Shown one piece after another: positions 49,307 to 62,797 of a stretch of 64,000 nucleotides of DNA. The position numbers and the translations under genes were made by a program. The notes beneath the pieces are model-generated. The model saw only the letters and a list, made by a program, of their open reading frames with translations. It had not been told where the DNA came from and did no database searches. Every line of letters starts with the position of its first letter. Position 1 is the stretch's first letter. Source of the DNA: Arbacia lixula (lineage: Eukaryota; Echinodermata; Echinoidea; Arbacioida; Arbaciidae); assembly GCA_963669155.1 (NCBI GenBank), contig OZ022597.1, forward strand, positions 1,207,884-1,271,883. Direction: 5' to 3'.

Positions 49307-50522
49307 TCTTCGTTTACCACATGTTCCTTCGTTTACAGCTAATGTACACAAATCCCATAGAGTAGATTGTCGTCTTACAGCCAAGGAGTTAAACCCCCAC
49401 GTGACTGCGATGCAATTTCCAGACGTTGTACGCCCAACCCTAATATATCAACATCTACTTGGTGCATGATCAGGCAATGTTCTCCTTTAAGGGAGGAAGT
49501 AATCGCGGGCGGGATCTCAAGATGAAAGAAACGGTCTGGTGAGTGATATAATCTCTCGCAAGACTGGGCTTAGGCTTGGCTGCCAGCCACTGATGACTAA
49601 CCTGTATGAATCCTAATAATGTTTCTTGTTCTCAAATGCTGTACTGCATGCATGATACAAGGTAATTTCAGCTCTCATAAATTCTTCCTGTTACGTAGTT
49701 TTATTTTGTTGTTATATAATTTCGAACTGTGAGCGTGAGTTCATAGTATAACATACCGATAATGAAGACATTGTTACAGGTTCACCAGTGCACTGTTGGA
49801 TAACAATTACCACTGATGCTATTTTTGCTACCAATGTCAATTTCTATGGAAGCCTTGAATTAGATTGGCTGTCGAGCTATGTTGTCACCGTAGATACCAT
49901 TGGTGACAGAGTTACCATTAATGTTAAGTGTTATGCAACATGACCCTAGGCTAAATCTTTGTTGTCGTCCTCTCTCGATCTTTCTCTCTATCTATATTTC
50001 CTCTTTTTCTGCCACTTTCCTCTCTGCCACTTGTTACATGTTCCTCTGCAATATGATTAACACATATGATTAATATCTCTTCAATCAGCTTTGTCGCTGC
50101 TTCCTCACTTATCTTCCTTCGTGTCTGACTTTCTTTCTTTCTTTCTCTCCGTCTCCGTTACAAAGTCATTAAGTCAACGCTGAGGTTTGATGTAACTTGT
50201 CAAACTGATACATGTACCGTATCCACCACATCAAACCCGTGAGAGAAGCCCATCTTAACACACACGTAACCCAGAGACACGAAATCTCACCTGAAATGAC
50301 GGTGGTAAATCGACTCGTGTTTACATGTTATACCTCTCTGGATTTTATAGCCTCTCCTGGCCCCGTCCACCCATCCACAATGCTCACTGACAATCGCGCA
50401 CGCCTGTCGGCAGTCCATTCCAGAATGTTGTTTATATACAATCTGGCAGCTTGAATATTTATTACGTGATGTCAACGCGCATCACCGTCCCCACCCTCTT
50501 CTTCAATCCCACCCCTTTGGTA

Positions 50523-50524
<2 letters not shown>

Positions 50525-50595
<71 letters not shown>

Positions 50596-50814
50596 GCACA
50601 CATACACATGTACACACACACACACATACACGCACACACACATGCACACATACAAACACACATACACGCACACACATGCACACACATATGCACACACACA
50701 TACACTCACACACACACCTACACACACACACACACGCACACACACGCACTAGCGCACACACACATACATGCATACACACATACATATTTATCACGTTCTG
50801 ACAAGGCGCAGTAA

Positions 50815-50845
<31 letters not shown>

Positions 50846-50850
50846 CCTCC
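50525..50850. repeat. (CA)n and poly-C cluster (copy B)
   Basis: CA-rich tract with ACAT and ACGC interruptions followed by a C-run and CA repeats. Counterpart of 28047-28381 without the CT part. Confidence 0.95.
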
Positions 50851-53117
50851 TACTCGAACACACACCACTACCTGGTGATATGAGTTTACAGAACTTGACG
50901 TAATGCTCGTGGAGTCGTGGAGACGGGGAAATATATTTAACGCCAGGTCTACGGCACATACATCATCATCCGTAAGGTTTAAAGCAGACGGGTTTAAAGG
51001 TAATGCACCCATTTTGAAGGCGTACCCAAGTCATAACATTTAGTACAGCACAACAGGCCCAGTTCGTAAGATATGAAGCGTAATTCCTAACAATCTCATT
51101 CATTATGGTGTATTGATATTTAGTAGTCCCCAAGAAGGACATTTCGCCCGATTTTGTGAACGTATATTGCGGTTCGTCTTAATTACAAGCAAAACTGTAA
51201 AAACGTATGCATGCAATCGTCCATAATTCATCAAAAATACAAGTCGTTTTATCATGAACTTAATAAAATGTCTCTGATGACAGCATTGGCAACGAATGAA
51301 TCTCTATTTTTTGCAGGTACTAGACTGTACTTAAATCACCGTCTTACAAATCCATATAAACATATACAGGTAGTATCAAACAATACTTTGTGGTTGCGAT
51401 TTCTCATATTCTGAGAGAAATAATTAGACCTTATCTTCTTCTGGGGTATGAACATAAACTGGTATATAATACCTGCAATTGGTATATGCTACCTTAAAAG
51501 TGAAATGCCAACACCCAACAGATTAAGAATATTGCTAGCGAGTGAGTGGTTACACCTGCAGTCTCCATTAGTGGTTTTGTGAACGGATGTTCATTAACCC
51601 TATTCAAGCCAGGGAAGTGAAGCTCTACGGAAATTGTGTTGTATTACGCAAGAATGCACGCACATGCAGCATACGGAGAGCTAATGTACGTAGAAACGAT
51701 ATACGTTTAAGAAATACTTCAAATATCTACGTAGTCCGATCTACTGCTGATGTGGATGTACTATATCATCACACATATTTGCTTTATCACTATCGCAATG
51801 CTTTAATCAAATCAAGTACCTCTTGACATATTTAGATATATTAAGGACTGTGCAGTGACAGCGTCGCATCCGCGATACAAGACCGTAAAATACGAAGAGC
51901 CATCGTGGATCGAGTATACCACTCGAACTAAGCAAAGTATCATCTACTATTCACCTACTTGATTAAACATACATTAGATTGCCTTTCCAGTCATAAAATA
52001 AAATTGTCTTCCCGGTCATAAACGGTTCCTATTAAACGTACGAATGTGGTTGCATCAAACAACTGTCACATGATTACATAGAACTTTATAGTGGGTTGAA
52101 GGGGGGGGGGGGGGGGGACTTGTTTGAGCGTATGATAAAGGAATTTCCAGATCTAGGTATATAGACACGAACAAGTTACGGCGATGTCGCCTTTGCGAGC
52201 CATGATCCGGTCTCGTGAGTACCGCGATGTATCTGTCATTGTGACGTCACCCTTATGGCAGTGAAATGTTATACATGACTTTTGTTGTTAAGGTATGATA
52301 ATGATCCATGCACAGTTTCATGACTTTTCTTTTAAAAGGACTATCCTGTCTTTAAATGACCTACGTGCATAAAACATGTTGATACGCATGGTTACGAGAA
52401 CATTTCATTAACTAATGAGAACACACGGTAAAACAACTAGTTGATTGAATACCCCACCCCCCTCCCCCTCCCCACACACACATCCATCACATCGCTCCAT
52501 CGCATGGTTGACACCACTGACGGTCTGACGGCGTACTCTGAAATTCCATTAAACATGTTAAATAAATCAGGAGCGAGTAGAGCAATCCCATTACACTAAT
52601 GCGTGTGTTATTCGTTGTCATTCCGAATGAAATACCTCGCTTTTAGAGCTACTGCTTTGAACATGAGAATGAGAATGAGGAAAAGCGCATGAAAAACAAC
52701 ATAGTGAAATAGCAGACATTATTCATAAACTGCGCGTGAATAGCTTCAAAGAAGAGTCAAACGGATATGAAAATGAACGAGAGGGGAATCAAAGAGCAGA
52801 TTTTGATCACCAACAGCAGATCGATAACACCAAATCTGTATCGGATGTAACGAGCATGCATGTGTGCGCAGATATAATAAAAATGATCGGTTCATTACAT
52901 CACTCACGGAACATATTCTCAGCCGTTCCCCGGAGACGTATTCATCGATGCTCTCATTTTCCTCACAACACCTGCAGATGATTCGATTAACGTCGAATCA
53001 CGTGGTTTTAATGCTCCGATCCGATTTGTTCCCCGCCATCCTCGTGAAAGTGACGGCCAACGTGATATTATGTAGTTGTTTATAAACCATTAAAATAATG
53101 AATGGTGTAATACATCC

Positions 53118-53262
53118 GGGTCATCATAAACACAAACGCCATCATTATCATCTTCATCATTATCACTATCAACATCGACATCACTACCACCACCACCACA
53201 TGCATCATCATCATCACCATGACCATCACAACCTTCCTTATCATCATCGCCATCATTATTCC
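53118..53262. repeat. Interrupted (ATC/ACC)n trinucleotide tract (copy B)
   Basis: Counterpart of 30965-31110. Confidence 0.85.
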
Positions 53263-53824
53263 TTACAAGGTTGACTTAAAATTGATCAAGATGAGAGTCT
53301 TAGAAAGAGACGCACGTTTTGAAGCAAAACTTGTGTTGAATTGAGTGTGTGACTCTATTTATGCATATACGTCTCCGGTTTCCTCGCTGTCGGATGTTTA
53401 TAATGCAACCTAAAAAAGAGATTCTCATACTGACTAGTCCTTTAATATTCTCTTCTTTTCACAGTCCGTCCCGCAGATGAAATTGAGAAAAATTAGTCTA
53501 AAAAAGCCATACGCATTTTATTGAATTTTCTGAATACAAAATACCTAACAGCCTGGATTTCAGGCTAACTACTTCATGATCCTGATGTGAACCCCCCCCC
53601 CCCCACCCCCCTCCCTCCTCACCCCCAGGCAACTGGCTCATCCCTGTTTGTGGACGAGGACACCAGGTGATTAAAAGGTGTCCCAGAGAATCCGCGACGC
53701 GCAGCACGCGGTGAGATAATTTTAATAAGCTGGAGATCATCCACTTGAGCATTCGTTGGATTCCTACTCGCGACACAATAGTAACGGTCCACTGGTGTCG
53801 TTGACATCTATCCCATACTGTGCA

Positions 53825-54585
53825 TACGTTAACAGATAACTGCTCTCGATTATGTCTTCATCGTCATTGCTATTTCCACAATAATCATATCACAATGCTA
53901 TATATTGCTGTTGATTAATACACTCTTCCTTTCCACTCTACAGCAGTGACGGTTGACTCTTGGCATTGACATGTATTACCCCTTATGCATACTTATCAAA
54001 TACCTACCTGCCTACTCTCGCTAAAGTCTTTACCGTCATTGCTGCTATTTCCACAGTATTTATATCATAATGGTCTATATTGTCGTTGATTAATACATTC
54101 CTCCTTTCCACTATACAATAGTGATGGTTGACTGGTGGAATTGACAGGTACTATATTATCACCTACCATGCATACGTTAACGCATACCTGCTGTCGCTTA
54201 AGTCTTTATCGTTTTGCTATTCCCACAGTAATATCATAATGGTATCATTCACGGTTGGCTGGTGCCGTTCATATCCATTTCCCCCATATTAACCCTTAGT
54301 ATTGCCAGATGAAATGCCGCTCTATGAAATGTGTGTATATACTAGTGAAATAATACACAATGTGGAATATAAGAAGTTCACAAATGCGCTCTCACTTATG
54401 TCTTTACTGTTATTGTTATTTCAACGGTAGTTATGTCATAGTGGCATTAACTACAATAACTATTAACTATAATACTCTTCCTATCCACTACCATGATAGC
54501 ACACACAATACCCCCCCCCCCTCCCCCTGTGTGAACTGATACCGACTGTCGCTAGAACCTTTACTGTTATTGTTTGTTTATAAAG
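53825..54585. repeat. Degenerate tandem repeat (copy B)
   Basis: Counterpart of 31665-32400 with the same unit order. An additional C-run of about 10 lies near 54511. Confidence 0.75.
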
Positions 54586-54847
54586 GAATCGTGTTACCGT
54601 GGTTACAATGGCATTTCGGGTTGTTCACTCTATATACTCTCCCTGGTTACGTATAATAATTATATATAACGAATACATAATAACGTTAACTCAATTTAAA
54701 TGTCCCAACTCAATTTGTGATATTGTTCCACGTAGAAATCTGCAATGTATACACGCTACGTAATAGTGTTTTTTAACACTTATATTATCGGGCCTTGAAA
54801 CCCATATTGGCTTACTACATATCTCCATGACAATAGAAGGAGCGTAA

Positions 54848-55290
54848 GCAAATAATCAACGTTGGTAAGGATGATAGTTCGTCTCATTGCCTGAAACCAA
54901 AAGTCGATTATTTGCTTTATATTCCACATCTGAAACCAACTATCTATACCAAAAATGACAATTTAACGTACAAAAGTAATGTTTACTTCTCTACCCAACC
55001 CCGAGCCGCTGCCATGGGAACACGCGTTAGGACGCGCGTTAGGACGCGTTAGTAGGAGCTAGGTCAAGTGATAGTCCGAGTGTAACGCACTTTTATTTCG
55101 CGGGTACTCAGAATATTGATCACTGGTTATGACTGTGAGGAGCGAAGAGATAAGCGAAACCAAAAAAGTACTATCACCTAGAGTGTTACAAACTTTTCTT
55201 CTCAGGTGATCAGATGGGCAAAACTACGCTTTGTCACGTGATCAACTCTTGACCAATCATACAGCAACATTGTTAGTATGTGGAATATAA
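54848..55290. mobile_element. Shorter relative of the 9579-10485 element (copy B)
   Basis: Allelic counterpart of 32661-33102, nearly identical in sequence and limits. Confidence 0.75.
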
Positions 55291-56124
55291 AGAGAGATAT
55301 CTGGTAAAGAGAGAGTGATAGTCTTTTTGTCTTGAAATAAATAATAAGTCAAGGCAAAGAAATAAAACGTTCACATTCTTTTTACCATATCAAATTGCAA
55401 AAAGTGCCGACATGAACAAGATCGGCCCTTCATCTTAATTACAAAAGAACAGGAGAGAACTTCGTGGCTCAGAAAAAAAAAAAAAGAACACGAGGAAGGG
55501 AAATGATTAGGCATTCGACGGCAATACCCAAATCCTCAAAACTGGAGCAGGTGAAATGACGTGATGGGAAAGATTGCGAATGTGCTATTTCTACCACAAT
55601 TGGCACATGTGGTAAAAAATCTGGGACACGGCCCAACATACTGAAAAGGGGGATTTACTTCACCCAGTTATATTGCATGACATGCCTTTTCCTATACCGT
55701 ACGTATGCTAACAACCACACACGGACACTGGTAGCCTTCCATTCAGGCTGTTGCATACTTCCACTTTTCCACTCTCCTCTTATTCATCATGTTCATAGGC
55801 GGGGAAGGGACTTGTCTACTGCAGTCAGACTCTGTTTATTGCAGTGTTTAGGAATTACAAATAAAAGCCTGAAAGGTAGACTCGGTTGAGGCAAATCTGT
55901 AATCATTATATTTCAGACGACAGTATGTCACGTCTGATTGCATGAGGACGGTATAGCGTAAGGCAACGCAGGACTATATAATAAAGAGGGAGAGGCAGAG
56001 AAAGAGAGAGAGGGTGATATAGAAAGAAAAAAAAAACAGAGGGAGAACTGAAGAAGGGAGTAAGGATGAAAGAAATACCAAAAAATGCAAAGGGGGTGGG
56101 AAAACGTGCATTCCAGAAAGAAAA

Positions 56125-56145
56125 CGAGACAGCGACAGAGACAGA

Positions 56146-56196
<51 letters not shown>

Positions 56197-56204
56197 GGGG
56201 GGGG
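56125..56204. repeat. (GA)n and poly-G (copy B)
   Basis: Shorter counterpart of 33905-34072, without the GACA tetranucleotide block. Confidence 0.9.
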
Positions 56205-56784
56205 CTAACCAGTGTAAGAAATGAAGACGGAGAGAGGTACGGGGAGTCCAGGAGTCTAAGAATAAAGATAGCTGTCATGTATGCGTGTATATTCGAAACA
56301 GACCTAACATGTAAGACGATACTTTTATTATCGTAGAGCCACATGTAATAACAAGCATGACAATTTCATCTGTGTCTCCATACTATCTCTAAAAATACAC
56401 GCCCGAGGGCTTGTCGGTGTGCCTAATCATGTAAAACAGACGAAACTGGCTAATCATTAACTCGAGCAAATATTAAGATAATACATCAAATCCAGATTAG
56501 TGTTAATAAACACCGCGTTTAAGTCATCGTGTAAATACTAATAGCCCAGCTAGCCCGGTTAGCCGTCTCAGTTGGACAACGCAATTAATTAGACACGACT
56601 GTGACTATGACTGCGACTTTGGTTGGTAGCTGTTCTTAACATTACGACGCATGTGCAGTTGCGTCACGTCCACCTGCACGTTACAATAGGAAATACATAT
56701 CCTACGTCACAGTCACAGACACAGTCCTGACAATCGAAAACTCTCTACTGACAAAAGAAACGCACACGTACACACAAACGCGCA

Positions 56785-56810
56785 CCCCCCCCCCCCCCAA
56801 CACACTCACA

Positions 56811-56853
<43 letters not shown>

Positions 56854-56908
56854 CTCGTGCCCTCTCACAGAATATCTCTCTCACTCTCTCTCTCTCTCTC
56901 TAGCTCTC
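56785..56908. repeat. Poly-C, (CA)n and (CT)n cluster (copy B)
   Basis: Counterpart of 34636-34797. Confidence 0.9.
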
Positions 56909-59706
56909 TTGTTCTTTTTCTCGCCATCTTTCCCACGGTCTTCAGAAAATTTTCAGAAGATTTGCATAGTAACACAACCCGGCCGCACAACAAGCTAGAG
57001 TGCAGAACTGCATTATACAAGCTGCTCCGTTTCCATGGCAATGCTAGGTTCACCATCGCGTGCCACCAAGCGACCGAATCCTCGATTAATGTAAATGAAT
57101 GTCAAAAACGGCGTTATCGACAAAAATCGACTGCCAAATCAGATGATCAAAGGCGGTTAGAAAGTTAATGTCAGGCTATTTACCCCGGCTCCATATGGCA
57201 CAGAGGCAACTCAACATGTTATCATCCTTACGCGCTGTCTCGAAGGAAACATTTTAATATATCATTTCAAAACAAAACTTTATGCTCGTGGTTAACTACG
57301 AAGCTTAATCAATTCAATTCAATTTAAGGTTTATTAAAAATTATCTTCGCAGCCATGCAGCTGAATTGCGATAATTTACAGGGTAAAAACAAATATAAAT
57401 ACAACATATGAAATAAGACGAATATCCTCTGCAAGTATAAATATTAAAAAAAAAAATATAAATGGTATGAAAACTAAAAAAAGATAATTATACATTAAAC
57501 AGACTGTAAGTTTCTTCAAGATGCATTGTAAATTTACTGTACGACAATAAGATGATGACCGAAACCACTTTATGTCAGCATTACTTAACATAAGTTAAGT
57601 TTAGGTAAGAACAGTATTTTCATCAATTATATGCGAGTATAAATATTCAAAAAGTTCTTATAAATAGTATGAAAACTAAAAAAAATAATTATACATTTAA
57701 AAAAGGTTGTGAGTTTCTTTATTGTAGATTTACTGTACGACAAGAAGATACCATTTGTTTATACGCTATTATGGAAAGCACGTCATATTATTGTGACCTT
57801 ACCCTTCATGTGACAGGCAAAACGCTGCTATATGGGATGCACTACTTGTGCAGATAAGCACCATTAACACACACGAAGTTTAATATCCCGTTATCACTTT
57901 TGCAAAATATATTACATTCGGTGTGAACCTCATGTACATCATACACATGTAGGCCTCTTGTGTGAAATGCGGTACAATGGCGTTAATTCCAACATAAAAC
58001 GTACTACGTATCTTGTTGACTTCCTCTCTGACTCGGCTTCATATGAAAAAGCAAAGTGAAATGGGCGTAATTCGAGTGTTATTTCATATTTCTAGACGCC
58101 CATATCTTATCACAAAGTGATCCAATAGAATCGCTTAGATAGTGATATCATTTCATCGATTAAATCCATCATTACCATTGGCATGAAGATGTGTAGTAAG
58201 CCAATGAGTTTTCAAGGTCTGGTAATGAAAGGATAAAACCATCTGCATGAACTCGACTCTATTGTTCAGTCACCTCAAAATAAAATCAACGAGTAATGTA
58301 AAGTACAATACAAGTACTTCGAGTTCCTATATTCAACGGAACGTTCTTAGATAGTGTTCGATTTTGTATACGACGGTGCTTGCGGAACCTTCTTTATTAT
58401 GCCTGTAAAATGTATTAAAATGTATCAACTTAAAGATAAATGATCAGTTTAGTCAATGAACTTTGGCGACACTGTCGATAGATTGAAATACATACGCCCA
58501 TTTTGAGAAAGAAAGGTAGTTTAACTACGAACCTAGCAGTACATGCGGGGTTTAACTGACAGAATATGCAGAGGAGGTCCAATTCAAGTTTAATGCGACC
58601 ATAAAAATACATTTTAATATTCCGTACAAAATGATTTTAAAAACCAAGGGCCTTTAAAGCGGGATACAACACAAAACCATGCAGATTTTCCGGGCACGTT
58701 TAATTCGAACGTGCAACTATACTGCACATACGTGTGTGTGCACTTCAATACAATGGAAATTCAACATACAGAGACCATCGCGTAGGTTGAACACACTGTC
58801 ACTACCGTCCTTCCAGCGTCTCTAAGAATTGCATTGAAAGGGGCCTTCCAGTTGCTTGACATTTTATTTGACAAGCATCTCGCTCCTTCTCTTTCCTCCT
58901 CCTTTTAAGAGCCGAGGTTGTATTCAGAGCAGCTCCAATTTCCTGCTTGCTTTTCTAAAGACGCTTTTTGTGCTCTTACGTTCGTTTCTTATGATTATTC
59001 TACCGCTCCACTACGAATACCATCGAACAATAGAGACCAAGGAAACATTTAGCGTGTATGCACAGACTCAATTGACCCACTTTCTGAAAATATACCCCGC
59101 CTGCGACATAGACTAGTGCATTGACGAGCTGATCATTGTCGGGAAGCGTGTACACACAGTATACGAAATAGTCTCATATTTCAGACTCACTGATTCAGAC
59201 TCACTCCTTCAATATGTGACCCACTGAATGGCTAGTAACGGGTTGGGTCTGGAAACTAAAAATAATAGCGGCGCTGTTTTATTACGCTAGGTAAACTTGG
59301 TATTGCGTCTTAACTCTGAGGTTCCAAAACGGCATTATGTGTTTGTACATGTACCGCTTTCAAATATATGAAACGGATAAACTAAATAAACGTGGGATCA
59401 AGTGGCTTTCCTAGGGAAGATGGACGCATACTCTTCGAATACATCTGTATGAAGTTCATGTTTACATTTGCAAAAATTACACAAATGAAATGTAAGAGAG
59501 GATGACACACTAAAATTAAACTTTTCCGTATCATGTCGTTTATTTCCACCATTAAACTCACACCAACTTACACATAATTTCCCCTACATATTTTGTTTTG
59601 TTGTTTTATCTCTCTTTCTGTCCCTCTTGACAATAATGTTGCGAAAGTACCCGTCTCCTCTTTCAGTTCATAATTGCTATCCCAACATCCCACTCCAATT
59701 GAGATC

Positions 59707-59750
59707 ACCCCCCCCCCTCTCTTTTCTCTCTTGTTATCTCTTTCTCTCCG

Positions 59751-59794
<44 letters not shown>

Positions 59795-59910
59795 TGTTGT
59801 ACATGTTTCATTCTGATAAAATCGGATTTACATTATCAGGAAATTATTATCAATAATTTGACATATAATTACATATACCCCCCCCCCCCACACACACACA
59901 CACACACCCC
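59707..59910. repeat. C-run, (CT)n and (CA)n cluster (copy B)
   Basis: Counterpart of 37700-37915, with a shorter CT tract and a longer CA tract. Confidence 0.9.
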
Positions 59911-60754
59911 ACATCCCTCTCTTTATATAAGATATACACGCAACTATCTAAGCAAATTGAGCTGGTACACATCCCTGGCGAGGAACCAACCAAGATGGCA
60001 TTTCACATAATACATCTACCATTCTCTACCACTATACAATTGTGTACTGAAACACTGAAACAACTGCATAAACACAATCACCTCGTCATGACAATTGTGG
60101 TTTTCCCCTTGCTACTCGGCGCATTTCAAATCAGGCATGTTAGAGCGAACGTCCCGATTTCCCGGAGAATATTGGATTTAATTATGGAAGCGATGCTTCT
60201 TCTGCAGGTTGACATGGTAGGAGGGCACGTTCGCGATAGTCTGCTCTTGCAGGAGTTTGCAGGTACATGTACATAACTAGTTTCAGCCAGTCTGCCAGAC
60301 AGTCAGGCAGCTAGTCAGTGGGTATGAATAAATTGGTCTGAATTGCAAAGACAAGCTTGTAGATGCTACCAAACCTAGCAACACATACAGGAGACACGTA
60401 CGAGGAGCATAATTCGACACGTGACCAACTAGATGAGCTCTAGCTTTACATTCAGCCGCATATGTGAGACGGCATCATGATACAACATGTGCCTGCAAAG
60501 AAGTCTCATCGCCAGACGCCGCTGTTTGTTGCTGTGTTGTTTGTTTATTTTTTCATTCATGCATTTTTACTTCACCCATTGCATTGTTATTCATATTACA
60601 TTACACTATATGCAGAGAGCCTTTATATCATACTCATACACCATGTACACAGTGAGGACAATTCCTTTTGTTATCATACATCATTGGACTTCTGCTAAAG
60701 TAGTATTCAATTGCAATACTAATTGTCCTATTAATACATTTCCAAGCCAGTAAT

Positions 60755-61030
60755 CCGCATGCGCAGACAGAGCCAGTCGGGGAGCTATTTCCACTTTCAA
60801 AGGGGGCGGATAGATCCCTTTAAATTCCAGCGCGACCGAACTCGCAATCGAAAGCTCGACGCGGCCGCTACCTGCTGAGAATTCATAAGATTCAATTTAG
60901 GCGTGTTTGGCGATCTAGACATTATTGCTTACTTGATGCAAAATGTCAGATTAATTTCAGCCCTAATCATATCGAGATTTGATCGGTGTCGTGCGCATAT
61001 TGGACAGGGGCATATTACAAGTTAGATTGC
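60755..61030. promoter_or_regulatory. CpG-rich promoter-like patch in the unique right flank
   Basis: Holds an NRF1-like GCATGCGCAGAC (60757-60768), a GC-box GGGGGCGG (about 60803-60810), a NotI-type GCGGCCGC (about 60861) and, on the minus strand, a CCAAT box near 60999. Minus-strand donor-like strings follow at GCATCAA/GTAAGC (about 60929-60935). Since PRR5L is transcribed leftwards and its 5' exon is missing, this could be its promoter or first exon, but nothing proves it. Confidence 0.35.
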
Positions 61031-61560
61031 GGAACGTGCAGTATGCAGGGCTAAGATAAACCGTCTGGCTCCATTGAAGTTCTGTCGTTGGATTGAACGT
61101 GCAGTGAATTCTGCAATGCCCCAGCCCCTTTTTCTCATAATCTGGTTAATCTGTTTTTTTTTCTTTACGATCTTGTCCATGTTCTTTCATTTGCCTTGTG
61201 TTCATTCTCTCATTTTTCCCGATCTTGTTGATGTTTTTTTTTTCTTTATTTCAATGTCTTCTTCCTCTCTCCGGCTCCTCCTTATTTTCACCTTTTCACT
61301 TAGTGTTATTCGTATCCTTGTGTCATGTCCGAATCTCTACACAACGTGCTGTCCAATCTGGCATGCATATATGATTCAGTATACAAATGGCCCTGTGTGT
61401 TCCCTTAACATAAACTTAATAGAATATGTAAACAAAGCAAAGTTCAATATAGGCACATTATCAAATTATCAACAGTAGCAGGTGTACACTAAACACAGGA
61501 TTGTTGACTTTGCAAGCAATCCATATTCCTGTCTCTACCCCACCCCCTCTCTTTTCTTTG
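61031..61560. other. Non-coding unique flank
   Basis: T-rich sequence giving a hydrophobic 134-codon plus-strand frame starting from TTG. Low complexity, no domain, no splice evidence. Confidence 0.45.
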
Positions 61561-61561
61561 C

Positions 61562-61562
<1 letters not shown>

Positions 61563-61633
<71 letters not shown>

Positions 61634-61657
61634 CCTCCCTCTCTCTCTCTCTCTCTT

Positions 61658-61692
<35 letters not shown>

Positions 61693-61706
61693 TCTCTCTC
61701 TCTCTC

Positions 61707-61759
<53 letters not shown>

Positions 61760-61766
61760 CCTCCCC

Positions 61767-61786
<20 letters not shown>
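61563..61786. repeat. Long (CT)n microsatellite
   Basis: About 220 bp of CTCTCT with a few TTTC and CCC interruptions, followed by a short (TA)n. It generates Leu/Ser frames on one strand and Arg/Glu frames on the other that are not genes. Confidence 0.95.
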
Positions 61787-61797
<11 letters not shown>

Positions 61798-62560
61798 CAC
61801 ATATACTGTATATGTTCATAAGATTTCGTGTTATTTACATCAGCCCACACACTCATGAAAACTTAATCAAAGTCCAATCACTTGTTCGTGTTTGAATAGC
61901 GTCACCGCGACACGCTTCTTTGCGCCAACTACGATCATAACTGCTATTGTACTACGCTATAGCGGTCAACGTGTCTCTCAAACGAAGCCAAAATTACAAC
62001 TAGTACTTTAGGTACAATAGAATATGCTAATCACAGCACTATTCCAGTATTTGACGTGCAAAATGATGACTCATGTAAACAAACCCCACCTAGAAATAAA
62101 AATGCAATCTGATATTGCGAAACGTGCAACAATATTGCACCAAATATGCATTCCTTGCGCAATTTAATCTCTGAGTGGAATTTTAGTTCAGTTTTTGGAG
62201 GGCTAATAGGAAGTTATGCCGCAAACTTGTGATTAATATCCCTTTGCATGAATTGTTATTCATATACATCATATCAATGATAGTAAATTTGTATAAATCA
62301 GTTATAAAAGCTGCACTTTCATTTTTCTTCATGTAACAAAAATGTGCTAGTAATGTCACGAGAATACAAGTTGCATCAAACATTGCATGATGAAATAACA
62401 TGTCATGTCCAGTTTGTGATATATGAAATACAACAAGGACATCAACTCACAAAAAAGCGTGAACAGTAAGATCATTTATGGAACAACGGTCACAAACTTC
62501 ATTCTTCTTTTCTTCCTTAAGTATGGTGCACATGAGATAATATTGGCTCTTTAAAATGAC
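61787..62560. other. Non-coding unique flank
   Basis: AT-rich sequence with no exon, RNA gene or repeat structure recognised. Confidence 0.45.
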
Positions 62561-62566
62561 TTCTGT

Positions 62567-62664
62567 TTGGGGCTCGAACCCATGAACTTTCTATGGAAAG
62601 GAAACGTGTTAACATTGAGCCTCGATTCTCTCTCTCTTTCTCTGGCATGCTCTAGCCACTTGTC
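62567..62664 (-). repeat. tRNA-like fragment, possibly a tRNA-derived SINE head
   Basis: On the minus strand GGGTTCGAGCCCC (about 62568-62580) is a perfect pol III B-box/T-arm, and AGTGGCTAGAGCATG about 65-80 bp upstream (about 62645-62660) resembles an A-box. A (GA)n stretch lies between them, so the spacing and arms do not form a normal cloverleaf. More likely a decayed tRNA-derived SINE than a functional tRNA. Confidence 0.35.
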
Positions 62665-62797
62665 AAAAAAAGAGAGAAAGTGTTTGCTCACTCAAAGGGA
62701 TCCTGTCATCAAAATATATGTTGACTTCTGTTGATGCAACATAGCATGTACATAACAAAATCACTAACTGTTCAATGGAAATAATATGTCCTATATT

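Larger units (their letters stand above)
38755..60553. repeat. Copy B of the duplicated segment (probable haplotype 2)
   Basis: Starts at the first base after the gap with sequence homologous to 15330 and stays collinear with copy A until about 60553, where copy A runs into the gap. It then continues into unique DNA. It is about 1.4 kb shorter than copy A, mainly because several insertions present in A are absent. The first 2-3 kb shows many single-base length differences in homopolymers relative to A. Best explained as the second haplotype left unmerged in the assembly rather than a biological tandem duplication. Confidence 0.95.

Noticed and set aside
15330..60553. A second, tandem PRR5L gene in copy B
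   Set aside because: Copy B holds only one of the six exons, with a frameshift, and the other five lie only in the unique left flank. The gap-bounded geometry points to unmerged haplotypes.
61074..61478. 134-residue hydrophobic plus-strand frame in the right flank
   Set aside because: Starts from TTG, is driven by T-rich low-complexity sequence, and shows no family match or gene context.
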